A stretch of 64,000 bases of DNA from Amoebidium appalachense (taxonomy: Eukaryota > Ichthyosporea): assembly GCA_963693365.1 (NCBI GenBank), contig CAVNZM010000003.1, positions 4,712,001 to 4,776,000 of the forward strand, in the 5' to 3' direction. Below are positions 12,491 to 56,018 of this stretch, piece after piece. The translations under genes were made by a program, and so were the position numbers. The notes under the pieces are model-generated. The model saw only the letters and a program-made list of their open reading frames with translations, did no database searches and had not been told where the DNA came from. Position 1 is the first letter of the stretch. Each line of letters opens with the position of its first letter.

Positions 12491-12739
12491 CATTGGCGGA
12501 AGCTTCAAAGGTACAAATCGCCCAGCAAGTGAACGTATGCTTGAAGCATTTACGAAAATAGAAAATGAAGTACACACTCATCTTCAGAAGCACACCACAG
12601 AAGATATGAAAGCAGCCAAGGAAAGACGATTACTCTCACAAGACGTAGTTCTGCCCACCGCTACCGGTGAAATTCAAACCATCGCAAACCAGTGTCGAAT
12701 GCTTACTAAAGGCAGTTCAACCTCAACCAACTCGTTCAC

Positions 12740-12908
12740 GATGGCATTACCTTTCTACGACAAAAACGTCCGTCTGAACAATGCATCGCTAAAGACCAAT
12801 ATGTTCTCCTCTCACTAGAAGATTTCAAAAATAAAGTAGACAGCGGCAAATGGACTGCAGCTGTATTTTTGGATTTCCAACACATTCATTATTCTGTGCG
12901 ACCATATG
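12740..12908 (+). pseudogene. Decayed reverse-transcriptase-like fragment
   Basis: One frame can be read without a stop from about 12752. It includes RPSEQCIAKDQYVLLSLED and then VDSGKWTAAVFLDFQ. This resembles the region before and into motif A of non-LTR reverse transcriptases, where a helix is followed by a pattern like D-x-GK-x-x-x-A-V-FLD-hydrophobic. The residues after FLDFQ (HIHYSV) do not keep the usual AFD, so the catalytic stretch is damaged. No other reverse transcriptase motif is legible around it. This is inference from a short match. Confidence 0.33.
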
Positions 12909-14099
12909 GTGCCTGGAGTACATCATTGTATGCAAGAGCAGAAAGAATTGTTCTCATCGAAGAGCAGGAGGATAAAGTTTCAGCAACTACATCAACAACC
13001 ATTGCTTCTGATCAAAAAAGGTGTCGCATCGACTATGCTGATTTGGTAAGTCTTTTCCAAAGTTATCTTTTGTAGCAATCAACGTATTTCTTTTCTTATC
13101 ATAAGCGAGTGTTATCCCTCCAACTTTCACAGGCTCTCCCCCTTCGCCTCCCAGACCCCTCCCCCTCCACACCTCCTCCCCTCCCAGATACCCACGCCTC
13201 TTTCTCCAAAATTCTCATCATGAATTAAATTCTCGTTGCCCTCTGTCTTCCTCTATATTCGTTCCCTCTCTCCGAAGCATCTTTCACAGGCTCTTCAGCC
13301 CCCCCCCCCCCCCCCCCCCCCCCTCCCCCCCCCTCCCCCCCCTCCCCCCCCCCCCCCCCCCCCAAAAAAAAAAAAACCCCCCAGATACCCCTGCCTGTTT
13401 TTCCAAATGCAAAGTTTTCCCGTTCCCCTCTAAACTTTCTGCCCAACATTCTCTCTTCTCACCCCTTAAAACCCCCTTTCCCCTCGACCCCTCCCCCTCC
13501 CCCCCCCCCCCCCCCCCCCCCCTCCCCCCTCTTTTCCAAGAGTTTTATCACTTAACAACTTCGCTCTTCACCTTTCACCCCCTCATTCCCTTTGTTGATG
13601 ACATACAATACTCACAACCCCTCTCCTCCCTCCCCCTCACTCCTTCCTCTCCCTTTCCCCCCTCCCACCTCCATTCCAGGTATTATGATATCCAACGCCC
13701 CGCCCAGAAAAAAAAAAAGAGAACTCATTTGCCATGGAACAGCCAGAAGCTTCTATTGCAAGACTGCCAAGAATGTAAACAACTTGGAGGAAATCATCTG
13801 GTCTCGTGTTCAAATCTTTCCCCCTCCCCTCTTCCTCCCTCCCCTCCCCCCCCCCCCCCCCCCTCCTCCCCCCCCCCCCCTCCCCGTCCTTCGATGCTTC
13901 TCTCTCAGTTCTCTTCCCAATCGATGGGGAAGAGTTCTGATCCCCCTTCTCCATTTTTCGATCATATTATAATACGATATAACGAACATGTGTTTTTCCT
14001 ACTCACGTTCAAAAAACAATAAAATGTTGTTTTTTCCCTACTCACGTCCAGAAATCAATAAAATGTTTGCGAAACAACAAAGTCTCACTCACTCTTTTT

Positions 14100-14745
<646 letters not shown>

Positions 14746-14758
14746 ACTCCGTGTCTTT

Positions 14759-14869
<111 letters not shown>

Positions 14870-15329
14870 GCTCTCTTTCTTTAAATTTTAGGGCTCTCCC
14901 GACCCTGGGCGGCCGATTTATGAGCTTTGCTTGCAAAGCGAATTAAATTTCTTGTGGAAACAAGACAGCATTCCGGGGGGGAAAAGCCTTCCAAATCGGG
15001 TAGGTGGTGCTTGATACGCCAATCGTTTTTGCTCCGAGTGATGGCGAAATTTAATGAAAACATAAACTTCGGGCCCCTCTTTGAACCTTCTGCTTGAACT
15101 TTGCATGCACAGTAAGTAGGTAATGGGTAATGTGTTTACATTTTTCCATCATTCTGCTATGTGCACCTTCTAAAACCACACTACCCCACCTAGCGTCTGC
15201 CCAGCTACAGCCAGGATAGCAAGTTATCCTTCCTTTCTACAACCCCATCTGCACTTCGAAACCCTCTCTCTGCTTCATGTTTTCGTTGACTCATGCATAT
15301 TACTCCTGATCAAAGGCTAGTTTGCGAGA

Positions 15330-36859
<21,530 letters not shown>

Positions 36860-39347
36860 GAATATGTGTTGAAGGCTGTTGAAGGCTAAAAAAAATAGTT
36901 CTGTTGAAGGGTTCTTCTTTAGGCCAAGTTTAGTAGGCCTTATCGGGCCCAGTATTTGATGCATCGCACCCCATTACATGGTCTATGTATAAACATCCGG
37001 TTCTGACCCGACCCGGAACCTTAGAAGAAACCCCCCTGAAAAATTAAAAACGGGTAACGGGTAATTTTGAGGAGGTCGAGTGTTACAATGTTCAGCAAAT
37101 ATAGCAGGTCTCTGTGAAAAAGCAAGACTTATTTTTATTATTGTTTACAGAATTTGGTTTTCCCGCTTGAGTTCCTTTATGGTAGTTTTGGCACTCTGTC
37201 CTATGTACGTAATCGTTAGATTACGAACATATAGTGGGTGCTGGCAGATGTTTGAAGAGATTAATTAAGTCAGATATAACCTGCAGGATAGATGAACAAA
37301 GCCAAACTATTTATTTTTAGAAACTTATCTAATATGGTGTCAGACTTGGATTCATTTTTTGGTTAATGCTTCCGCGCATAATAAAATGCGGCACACACGC
37401 GCGCTCGCACCCACACACAAACACAAAAACAAACACACATTTTGACACATGTGCACGCATGCGCGTGCCTGCCCACACGCACATGCACGCACGCACGCCC
37501 ACCCACCCACCCACACACACGCGCGCGCGCGCGTGCGCACGCACAGTGACTTGTACGCACGCATAGCGCGTGCACACACTAACCCTTCACACAAGCACGC
37601 ATACACACGCACGCATGCATGCACACAGTCGCACACACACGCACACACCGTATGCGCAGGCACGTGCATGCAGGTGCACACATGCAAACACGTCAGGCAC
37701 AAGCACCGTACACAGAGAGGAGGAGAGCAGCCTGAGGATAGGAAACGACGTCCGACTAGTGGTACATATATGGCACATACATATGCATGTCACGATCATG
37801 ATCGGCCACGTGGGATAGAGTCCACAAAACCCGTACGTAACATTGTGCTAACTCTCTGAAACTCTTGACTTTTTGGGACATTCAAGCCGTTCTTGGAGAT
37901 CTCACACGATGTGTATCATTGAAAACGTTGATAGTGCCTCCCTCTCCCCGCCCCCCTCCCCACCTCTCTCCCCGCCCCTCCGTCCTTAACCCTCTACCTC
38001 CCCCCCCCCTCCTCCCCCCTCCCCCTCCCCCCATCCCGCCCGCCCTGCCCCGCCCGGCCGCCCGCCCTTCGAGGCACCCTCACAAGATTATGTGTTTCCC
38101 AAGGGGGCAGATGATCGAACAAGTAAACCTATGCACATGTACATGGCACCGTTGAGATTTCTAGATGATGGACTGGTCAAGAAACGAAGGCTGAAATTGT
38201 GTCTCGTTGAGGCTCGGCTTCCAATATATGGTTTTATGAAGTTAACCTCCTTCAGGATGTGACAACGGCTAGTCGCTGCAATACACCCTTCGGTTGGATG
38301 TCTTTCCGTTTTTTTTTGCCAGTTTGTGTTTTGTGACTCTTGGCTCACGACTGCTCTTTATGTAAGGTTGCGGGCACCCGCAATTTGTTGAGCGGCCAAT
38401 CAAAATGTGGCTATACAATGCTCGATAGTATGAGCGTTGATTGGTTAAAGATTGAGCGATAAACATTATAAAGGTTCCATCTATTTTTATTTCACTTTTT
38501 CCCAACTTGAATCCCAAGCTAATATCACGTAGTTTGTAGTTGCGCATATTTGGTAAGGCCTGTACAACCAATCACTTTCGTTCACGATGTTCGCTCTTTC
38601 CTATGAGCAAATTTTCACAATGTTTTCAAAAAAGTTATCACTTTGAATCACTCAGAGTCCTGATTCTTGAATTTGTTGGTTCTTGATCGCAAAAGTATGA
38701 TTTTCAAGCTCCACACAACGCAGCATGTTTTTCTAAACTTTTGAAAAAAAATCCACGAGCTTCTACAGATCCTTCTGGATATGAAGTTATTCAACTGTTA
38801 TTGCTCGGAGCCTCGAACTGTAAAAGAAAGATTGGATAACTTTGAAATGTTTGTCTGCTTTTGAATTTTTCGCTATATTTATCAATGCCCCGTCATCATT
38901 TCCGTGGCTGCACCCACGAACACGGCCCACAAATCCGTGTGCACATTTTCCCGTTGTTTCTGAAACGTCATAAAATGGACAGAAAACATCGTTTTGGACC
39001 CAATTTTGGAGGCTGACTTCATTCGTTTTACTTCGCTGCGTATACTCAGTAGTTTTTACCCACGATTAAAGCTGCGAACCACACTTGCTTGTAACATCAC
39101 GTCCAGACAGGGAGTGCGAGATCCGCAATTCTAGTAGGGCCAAAAAACACGTTTATGCAGAGATCAAAGCTTTACAAAACGGTTTGCCATCTACACCAGC
39201 ACAAGTAAACCTAATGCCGTGATTTCCCTGTTGCCGGCTGCTGTGGCAGGATATTCTTGCCCGAACACCCCTACGCCTGATAAACGTGCACTTCCTTTTC
39301 TTATCAGCACGCTACATATACGCCTTGGGCCTTTTCACGTAATTACC
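36860..39347. other. Spacer between the CH-C1 gene and the Nudix gene
   Basis: No coding exon supported. It holds unique AT-rich sequence, an alternating CA/CG region (37390-37700) with many CACG and GCGC steps, a C-rich stretch (37940-38070), and unique sequence. At 38394-38474 are two CCAAT-type boxes (GGCCAATCAAA, GATTGGTTAAAG) followed by TATAAAGG. This looks promoter-like and is about 870 bp upstream of the Nudix start codon; it might serve that gene through a 5' UTR intron, or another transcript. Confidence 0.45.
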
Positions 39348-47003
<7,656 letters not shown>

Positions 47004-47333
47004 TCCGATTAGGAAATCGATTGAGATCGAGATTGTGTTCATATGAAAGGAAGATGAATGTAATTGTGGGTTATGTCAGAGATTTTAGACTACATATCCT
47101 TGAGACTATACTGCTTTCGGTTTTTGTGGACTTTCTACGCGCGTGGGTCTCTTTTTTGTACTTTTTATTTTATGTTGTTCAATACTTTCAGCTCGAAGAT
47201 CCTGGGGTGCTTTCTGCCCCCCCCCCCCCCCCCCCCCCTCCCCCCTCCTCCTCCTCCTCCTCCTCCTCCTCCTCCTCCTCCTCCTCGTCTATCCCCCCCC
47301 CCCCCCTCTTTCTCTTTGTCGCTCGCTCTTCTT

Positions 47334-47368
<35 letters not shown>

Positions 47369-48239
47369 TTTTTTTTTTTTTTTTTTTTTTTTGGACGGAG
47401 GCTGGAAAAAAAGCCAATGTATGGACAAGGGTGACCTGGAGGTTGTAGTGTTTTTTCTTGTCCACTCAATTGAATTTTTACGAATGTTTGGCGCGCAGTG
47501 CGGTTAATGGTGGTGGGCTACATATTCCTATGGGGGGTTTGTTTATTGTGTTGGGGGTTTTTGGTCTCGGGTGAATGCACAAGTCTTGAGGTAGAGGGGA
47601 GTTGGCATAAGTATTTGTATTGGTACGTCAAAGCTTATTTCTCATGTCGTATTGATACATTTTACTTTATTTCTCTTGCCGTATTGGTACTTGTACTTGT
47701 TTCTTGAGTTAAGAGTTCGTAGGCACCTTTTTGCCCAGATTCTTATTCCAGGGCATTATATAGGATTCAGTGACCTATTCATTGGTTCATCATAAACACC
47801 TTTGTTCATCCGTACAGATTTTGCCCTGACACTTTCGTCACAATAGGGCTTGTTTTCTTCCCATTTTTCCTTCCCCTCACCAGTTTTTACTGAACATTCC
47901 TTTTCTCGCCTTGTCAAAAAATATATTTAGTGTACGTGGATGTATTGTTTTTCGTCCCATATAACTTTAAAGGAGTTACCATTGCCGGAGTCTGTGACAT
48001 CCGCTAATTAAAGCACACAATTATTGTAGAATGTGTCTAAGCATGTTCCCCCTTCCCCTGCAGCCACTTTTGCCCCCCCCCCCCCCCCCCCCCCCTCCCC
48101 CCCCCCCCCCCCCCCCCCCCCCTCCCTCCCTCCACCCACCGTGCACCCACGTGCACCACCCCCTTTTTTGCTCCTCTCCACCCACTACCACCACACAAGC
48201 TCACGCCTCATCTGACGCCTCCTCCCTCCCTGCCCCCCC

Positions 48240-48272
<33 letters not shown>

Positions 48273-48498
48273 CGCCACCTCCCGACCTGCCGCCACACCC
48301 CTCTCTCACTCTGCTCTCTATCTGCTCACCCTCACTCTCATCACCATGTGGGTATTCGTATGCGTGTGCGTCTGCGTGTGCATGTGCGTATGAGTGTGTG
48401 TGAGCATGCCCGTGTGTGTGTGTGTGTGTGTGCGCGCGCGCGCGCGCGTGCGTGCGTGTGCGTGTGCTTGTCGTGTGCGTATTTTTTTTTTTTTTTTG

Positions 48499-48529
<31 letters not shown>

Positions 48530-49138
48530 GGGGAGGGGGGGGAGAAGACTTCGGCCCAAAAGTCATTAATGTCTGGACCCTGCATTTACATGTCACCGCT
48601 TGCACATAGGCACAGCTTGAAGAACAAATGGCAAATCTAGTTCCATGTGTACATATCTATAGCCTATTGGAGTCTGGAGACGTGAAGGCAGCCGGGGACT
48701 GGGAAAGGTTTTTTTTATTTTTTATTTTTTTATTTTATTTATTTATTTATTTGGGGGGGGGGGGGGGGGGGGGGATGGGGGGATGGGGGTTGGTATCGGG
48801 GGGTGGGGGGGGGAGGGGGGGGGGTGGAGGGCAAGGAGAGAAAGAGAGTGTGGTTTCTTCAAGTTGGGATTTGGGGAGTTAAAAAAAAAAAAAAAACACC
48901 GCCACCACCCAAACCCTCCTCTTCCCCATCTTCTCTCTACTCAGCACAAGCATTACAGTCCTTTACCTCCCTCCCAACAACCCACCAACACACACCTAGG
49001 AACTTTCTTTTTTTCCACAACCATCATGCCCGTCCCTCTCTCTCCCCCCCCTCCCCCTCCCCCCCCCCCCCTTCCCCCCCCCCCCCCCCCCCCCTCCCTT
49101 TCCGTTCTCACCTGCCTCTAAGACTCACCCCGCCCCCC

Positions 49139-49180
<42 letters not shown>

Positions 49181-50576
49181 CCCCCACCCTTACCCTTCTT
49201 TCCTCAGATGTGCGCTGTGGTAGAAACTATCGATGGGGAACGTAGAGCATGAGGGGGCGGGGGGGGGGGGGGGGGGGGGGGTTCCAACAATGACAATGAT
49301 CATAGTTAAGGAGAGCCTTGCGAGAAATGCAACCTGACAACCGAGCAAATTGCTATTACAGTAACTCACGTGCACACCATTTGGTTCTATATATTTTCTT
49401 AACTGGTTAATATGCCGATGTTCCGTTTTTGTTCAGAGGTTCCGTGTTGGTGTTGCACTGCATGTAGGCAGGAACCCTCTCCCTCCCTCCCTTTCCTTCT
49501 CCCCTCCCCCTCCCTCCCTAACCCTTGAAGTCCCCCTCCGATCTCCTAACAACTACATCACATGTTGCACCACTACAAGGGAACAGAGGAGCATATGCGG
49601 ACACACCCACTAACCCAAGAACCTATCCTTGTAAAAACATACAACTTTCATAAGGACGCGTATGAACAATCTCCCATTAGCCCCTTCTTAACCTTTCCAG
49701 ACTGAGGGAAGCTGTTTGTGTGTGTGTGTGTGTGTGGGGGGGGGGGGGAATCAAGAGGACCTCGAAGAGGTAGTATCTGTAATAAACAGTCTTTTGCATC
49801 CAGTTTGGTCTTGACCTTGGTGGTTGGCCCCTAGAGGTGGCCATGGCCAAGGGCCACAGTGACTATCACATCCCGTCCCACAATCACAGCCACATCTTTG
49901 TGCATTCACCACCAGCTGATTTCACTCCCGTCAGTTGGGTGACCGCCCACATAAATGCATGCCACTATGGTGGTTGCATCCATCTCCTTGGCGAATCCAG
50001 CTTGGCATCCGTGGATGCTGCTTGAGCAGCCCCAAATGTCCAATGGTTATCCATAAAACCCTCTTGAACTACCCATCAGTCGCATCTCCGCCCCTTCCCC
50101 CCTCCACCTCCCCACACCTTCTCCCTCCAGCCACCACAACCCACCCCAATACACCTGAGTTTTTATACGTATAATATGGGCCTTGATATTTTTTCCCACC
50201 TCCCCCCCCCTCCCCCCTCCCCCTCTCCCTCTCCCTACCTCCCTTAGATATGTCTAGCGGTAGGATATCGGATGGGGAAAGTAGGACATGAAGGGGTTAG
50301 GGGAAGAGGGGGAGGGGAAGGGGTGGAAGAACCCAAGAAACCCAGCGTGCTGCTTGCCATGAATACTATTCATGCCTTTATTCTTATTGGTTTTTACTAT
50401 CAAATAAGTTATCATATATAATATGTTCTAATCGAACCAGTGCTCCGTGTCTCGCTTTGCACATGCCGTACTCGCCCTTTGGTTCACTCAAACTACCACA
50501 CCCTCACTGACACACCACAGCCAGCATAATCACCACTTACTTAGTGTAGCAGGGTAAATTGAGAGAGTGTGTGTGT

Positions 50577-50611
<35 letters not shown>

Positions 50612-50698
50612 AGAGGGGGGGGGGGGGGGGGGTTGCTTTGATAACCCTGTGTGCATGTCATAATGTCTACTGTAGTCTCAAGCCTTCCCCCACCCCCC

Positions 50699-50734
<36 letters not shown>

Positions 50735-50940
50735 CGCCCCCCTCCCACATACACATACACATTCTTTTCCTTCTCTTTTCTGTTGGTCCACTGGTTGGGT
50801 GGGCGGTGCGGGGGGCGGGGATAAGGGGGGGGGGGGGGGGGGGGGAGGGGGGAGAAGGGGACTTGGAGAGGGTGCATTAACGTCTATGCCTCTGTTTTTC
50901 TTTTTCGCAGACATCCCATAGGCAGCTTGGGGCGACAAAG

Positions 50941-50976
<36 letters not shown>

Positions 50977-51593
50977 ACCACCACCACCACCACCACCACC
51001 ACCACCACCACCGCCACACACACACACACACACAAAAAGTTTGTCCCATAATCACAGCCACATCTTTGTGTATTCACCACCAGCTGATTTCACCCCCGTC
51101 GGTTGGGTGACAAGGCCAATAAGGTCACCCCGGGATTCTTGCTTACTATTAACCCTTCACGGGTTGTCCCCACCTCACTGACACTTCTCTCTCCTCTCCG
51201 TACTCCCGCCCCTCACCTTCCTTCCAAGAAATCAATATACTCAATCATATATTCCCCACATCTTACCCATCCTCTTTCTCGCCTTCCCCCACTCACACAA
51301 CCACACAAATTCGCATTTATCATGTCTTGTTTTTATCCGCCACCCCACTCCCCCAACCCCTTCCCCCCTTCCCCCACCGCACGCCACCACGATGCCTCCC
51401 AATTATATCCAGCCCACCTTCCACGATTTTCCCACCTTTTCGCCACCATAACGGCCATAAGCCTCCAGTTTCTTTAATATTTCTTTACCTTGTTCCAGGG
51501 TTCACCGTCTCTAAGGATCCTTGTAGTAGCCTACACCCCCCACCGGGTCCCCCCCTCCTCCCTTTCCCCCACAAAATTTGAAATCTCCTTCAC

Positions 51594-51629
<36 letters not shown>

Positions 51630-52014
51630 ACCCCAACCCAGGCCTTCCCCGCCCTACATATTTCCCATGCATGGTTACGGCCTACCACCCTTTTCACAAC
51701 TTAACTCATCCCCCCAATCCTTCTCCTTTCTTTAAGCATGAGAAAAGGCACACAAATAACTTCCCACGAAAGGAGGTCAGGTATGTGCGTGTGCGTGTGG
51801 CTGTGCGTACTACGATAAAGTGGCCCGGAGGAAAAAGGGGACGGGGGGGGGGGGGGGGGGGTAGGTAGGTATGGGTGGTAATTTGGCATGAAAGGTGCGC
51901 TTGTGTGATCATCGGTGATGACAGATACAGGGGAGCGCAGAAACAGGGTAGCCGGAAGTGAACGGGTGGGGTGGTGCCCGGGTTGCTTTTTGGACTCTGA
52001 TTCGATGGTGGGTA

Positions 52015-52078
<64 letters not shown>

Positions 52079-52795
52079 GACCAGGAATGACTTGTTCAGC
52101 TAGCATTATGGGTGGCCTCTTGACATTTTGAGGGTTGCTGAGTGCAGCCACTATGAACAAACACGTACATAGAGCCCATTCGTAGTGCTGCAACCACCAT
52201 AGTGGCACGCATTTGTATGGGCGGTCACCCAACTGACGGCAGGAAAATCAGCTGGTGGTGAATACACAAAAAAGTAACTGTAATTGTGGGACAGAATGTC
52301 GGGTGCTGTTCCCCACCCACCCACCCACCCACCCACTTTCCCACCCAACCTACAAACACCCGTCTCAGTGTTACAGTGTATATTGACAATATGCCTGCCT
52401 GAGTCTGTGTGTTTAAAGATGGGTGGGTCCTTGGACAAGGGAACGGCGACGGAGGGGGAGAGGGGAGCCGGGGGGAGAGGGGGGGGACCGGAGAGAGGGG
52501 TAATGTTTCTTTTTCTTTCTTTTTCCTTAATGCTTTGTGACATGCCTCGTTATTGTTTTGGTTGTGGCTGTTGGGATATTGTTTGTGTGTCTGTGTGTGA
52601 GCTCATTGTGTATGTATAGTGGTTGCAGTCCGTTGACCTCAAAAAATTTCACCGTGGATGCTGCCTAAAGCAAAGCCCGAAGGGTCCAATGGCCGCCCAT
52701 AAAACTTGATTATAATATCCATCACTGTCTGCACTTCCTCTCGTCCCCCTCCCCTCCCCCCTCTTCTCTATCCAGTCACCACGACCCACCTGGTG

Positions 52796-52863
<68 letters not shown>

Positions 52864-53092
52864 CTCCCGCTCCCTGCCTCCCTTAGATATGCCCTGGGAT
52901 GGGGAGTCTCTGAGAAACGACAATGGTTGATGGAAGAACTCTAGAAATACGATGCCGCTTGCCATCATGATGAACACTATCATGCTTTTATTCTTATTAT
53001 CATTATTAACATTATTCATATTGCCATTCAAAACTCTAATATGTTCTTATCCGGAGTTCGGTAATCCCTTTGCACAGGGCGTACTACTACAA
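47004..53092. other. Gene-free spacer filled with C/G runs and a second dispersed repeat family
   Basis: No supported gene. It includes a (CTC)n tract (47240-47286), C runs, G runs, CA and GT arrays. A repeat family recurs: GTCCCACAATCACAGCCACA followed by TCACCACCAGCTGATTTCAC and GTTGGGTGAC at 49875-49960, again at 51043-51115, and inverted at about 52190-52290. A linked segment, CTTAGATATG ... GATGGGGA ... TTATTCTTATT, occurs at 50245-50400 and 52880-53000. A short open frame exists in the first copy (SHNHSHIFVHSPPADFTPVS) and is partly kept in the others; I treat it as repeat sequence. Confidence 0.6.
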
Positions 53093-53164
53093 TAAGGGGC
53101 GCGGCACCCCGTGAATGGTGACGTCACAAGTGACGTCACATTCACGCGGTCCCGCACCCCTTAG
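53093..53164. promoter_or_regulatory. Imperfect palindrome with two TGACGTCA sites, candidate left end or origin of the viral block
   Basis: Left arm (53093-53127) begins TAAGGGGCGCGGCACCCCGT and ends GTGACGTCAC. The right arm (53130-53164) is its reverse complement with a few changes, leaving a 2-nt spacer. Each arm has one TGACGTCA (CRE/ATF-type) site. It sits at the point where host-type C runs and CA arrays stop and dense coding begins. A terminal or replication role is inference from position and symmetry. Confidence 0.45.
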
Positions 53165-53435
53165 GATATGGGATATGTGAATATGAGATATGTGATATCT
53201 GTGTACACATATCGCGATATGGGATATATGTGATATGGGTGGATATATGTACATGAGCACGTGCACACACACTGTGTGTGTGTAAAACACGTGCAGAGCA
53301 CGTGGTTTTAATTAAATGATTAAACAATTAAAGAGAGAGAGAGGGCGTGTCACGTGTACGCGTACGTGTACGCGTACATGTGGTGCGTACATGTACACAA
53401 GTGCGGATCAAAGGAATGCGAAGGTTTGCGCAAGG
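53165..53435. other. GATATG-rich and CACGTG/GTACGC-rich non-coding region
   Basis: About eight degenerate copies of GGATATG or its relatives (53163-53250), then several CACGTG E-box palindromes (53258, 53287, 53299, 53351), an AT-rich TTTTAATTAAATGATTAAAC, and GTACGCGTACGTGTACGCGT. No open frame. The symmetry and repeats fit an origin or control region. Confidence 0.4.
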
Positions 53436-53632
53436 CGTCCAATGGGAATTCGAATTCTGAATTCCATGTACAAGGCGTCCAATGGTATTACGGATGCGCA
53501 GGGCGGCCAATGATAATTCGGCTCAAAAAAGCAAATTGCCGCACAAGGCGTCCAATCGGAATCTAGACAGGCACATGTGGTTCTAGGTGTCCAATGAGGG
53601 CACAGGGAACAGGGATTACGGTCCTCATTGGC
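53436..53632 (+). promoter_or_regulatory. Array of five direct CCAAT boxes plus one inverted, upstream of the 305-aa gene
   Basis: CCAAT at 53439, 53479, 53507, 53552 and 53591, spaced 28-45 bp, most within the wider motif CAAGGCGTCCAAT. An inverted ATTGG lies at 53627. A weak TATA-like TACATAAACAG is near 53663, about 40 bp before the first ATG (53705). The same motif (GACGTCCAAT) appears at 57275-57284 upstream of the minus-strand 366-aa gene, so it is likely a shared promoter element of this block. Confidence 0.6.
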
Positions 53633-53704
53633 CAGAAACGCACCCTGCATCCTACCGCCGTGTACATAAACAGCCGCACACAGGCAACATCTCACCAACC
53701 AAAC

Positions 53705-53881
53705 ATGAGCCAGACAGTCACAGTCGAGGTGCACACCACAGTAACGTTCACCACACCCCCCAAGCAACAGCAAAATGGTCAAGCCAACCCTGCTGCGTCA
53801 AATGACTGGTCTGTCCACCGTCAAAAGGACCAGCATCGCCGCGGCAAGCAGTGGCAAAGAAAACATCAACAGCAGCGTTGA
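53705..53881 (+). CDS. Small overlapping reading frame (58 aa), uncertain
   Basis: First ATG after the CCAAT array, in a good context (aacATGa). It encodes MSQTVTVEVHTTVTFTTPP, then a Gln/Arg/Lys-rich tail ending QWQRKHQQQR. It overlaps the start of the 305-aa frame in a different frame. It could be an upstream frame that controls translation, a separate small basic protein, or the true N-terminus of the 305-aa protein joined by splicing or frameshifting. I see no clear splice pair. Confidence 0.3.
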   Translation: MSQTVTVEVHTTVTFTTPPKQQQNGQANPAASNDWSVHRQKDQHRRGKQWQRKHQQQR

Positions 53882-54692
53882 GGGGGCCAAGATGGTGCAG
53901 TACAAGGAGGTGTTCCTCAATGGTGTGGGCAAGGCCACCATGGGTGCACCCTGGGTCATGAACGACGTGCTGGTGGTGCAGCTGTACAACCTGCCCAACA
54001 TCAACATCAACGGGCAGATGTTGATTGAACTGGGCACCCACCTGTCTGCCTACGACAAAACCACAATCAAGATCAAGTCCCAGCGCCACCCTGAGCCCTT
54101 TGAGGTGGCCTACGCCGTTGGCCTGTGGCCCTACGTGTGCAGCATGGCCAAGGACGTGCTGTGGATGCACAAGGACCACGAGATGCTCAAGGATGTTGAT
54201 CTGGACACCGTTGCCGTCAAGACCAGCAGCAGCCTGTGGTCCAGACACAGCCCCAACCTGTACGAGGTGCTGGGTGCCAACCCCGTCAGCAAGGCGGACA
54301 TGGAGGGGGCACTGGGCGACACCTACTTCAACGTGACGGTGGAGCTCCCCAACCCCACTGGCCGCAACCCCTGCCTCTTCAAGCTGGGCAACAACGCGGC
54401 CTCTGTGGATGAGTTTGTGGAGTTTATGAACTCCCAGCGTGCCAAGTGCCGTGAGGTTACTGCATGGGTGTCTGCTGCCGCCACCAGTGTCATCTACAAC
54501 AAGAAAAACAACACTGTGCGCACCAAGCTCGTTGCCCGCAAGGTTCAGGTGTTTGATTTAGACGGTCTGATGGAGTTGGTCAGTGATGGTGCGGGTAGTG
54601 AGGGGGAGGGGGGTGATGTAGACATGGGGCAGGCTAAGCGTGCTGGCACGCCCATGCCTGGGGAGGACAAGGCCAAAATGCTCAGGATGTAA
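53775..54692 (+). CDS. Uncharacterised 305-aa viral-type protein with acidic tail
   Basis: I do not recognise the family. It is an uninterrupted frame with strong coding character (GC-rich third positions). The body is a mixed alpha/beta-looking sequence, including GAPWVMNDVLVVQLYNLPN and RTKLVARKVQVFDLDGLMEL. It ends in an acidic segment (SDGAGSEGEGGDVDMG, about residues 274-289) and a short basic end. An acidic C-terminal tail after a beta-rich body is seen in several viral single-stranded-DNA-binding proteins, but that is only a hypothesis here. The ATG at 53775 is the first in this frame; an overlapping upstream frame starts at 53705. AATAAA follows 53 bp after the stop. It is transcribed away from the CCAAT array and palindrome at the left edge of the block. 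Confidence 0.75.
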   Translation: MVKPTLLRQMTGLSTVKRTSIAAASSGKENINSSVEGAKMVQYKEVFLNGVGKATMGAPWVMNDVLVVQLYNLPNININGQMLIELGTHLSAYDKTTIKIKSQRHPEPFEVAYAVGLWPYVCSMAKDVLWMHKDHEMLKDVDLDTVAVKTSSSLWSRHSPNLYEVLGANPVSKADMEGALGDTYFNVTVELPNPTGRNPCLFKLGNNAASVDEFVEFMNSQRAKCREVTAWVSAAATSVIYNKKNNTVRTKLVARKVQVFDLDGLMELVSDGAGSEGEGGDVDMGQAKRAGTPMPGEDKAKMLRM

Positions 54693-54744
54693 TAGGCACA
54701 TGTCTGTTTATTCAGAATCTCTTTACCTCCGGGTGATGCCACGA

Positions 54745-54750
54745 AATAAA
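54745..54750 (+). terminator. Polyadenylation signal AATAAA of the 305-aa gene
   Basis: AATAAA begins 53 bp after the stop codon. A run of 12 A follows from 54760, only nine bases later. Confidence 0.6.

Positions 54751-56018
<1,268 letters not shown>

Noticed and set aside
49837-50025. Small gene with a His-rich N-terminus
   Set aside because: The same sequence recurs twice nearby in broken form and in both orientations, which marks a repeat rather than a single gene.
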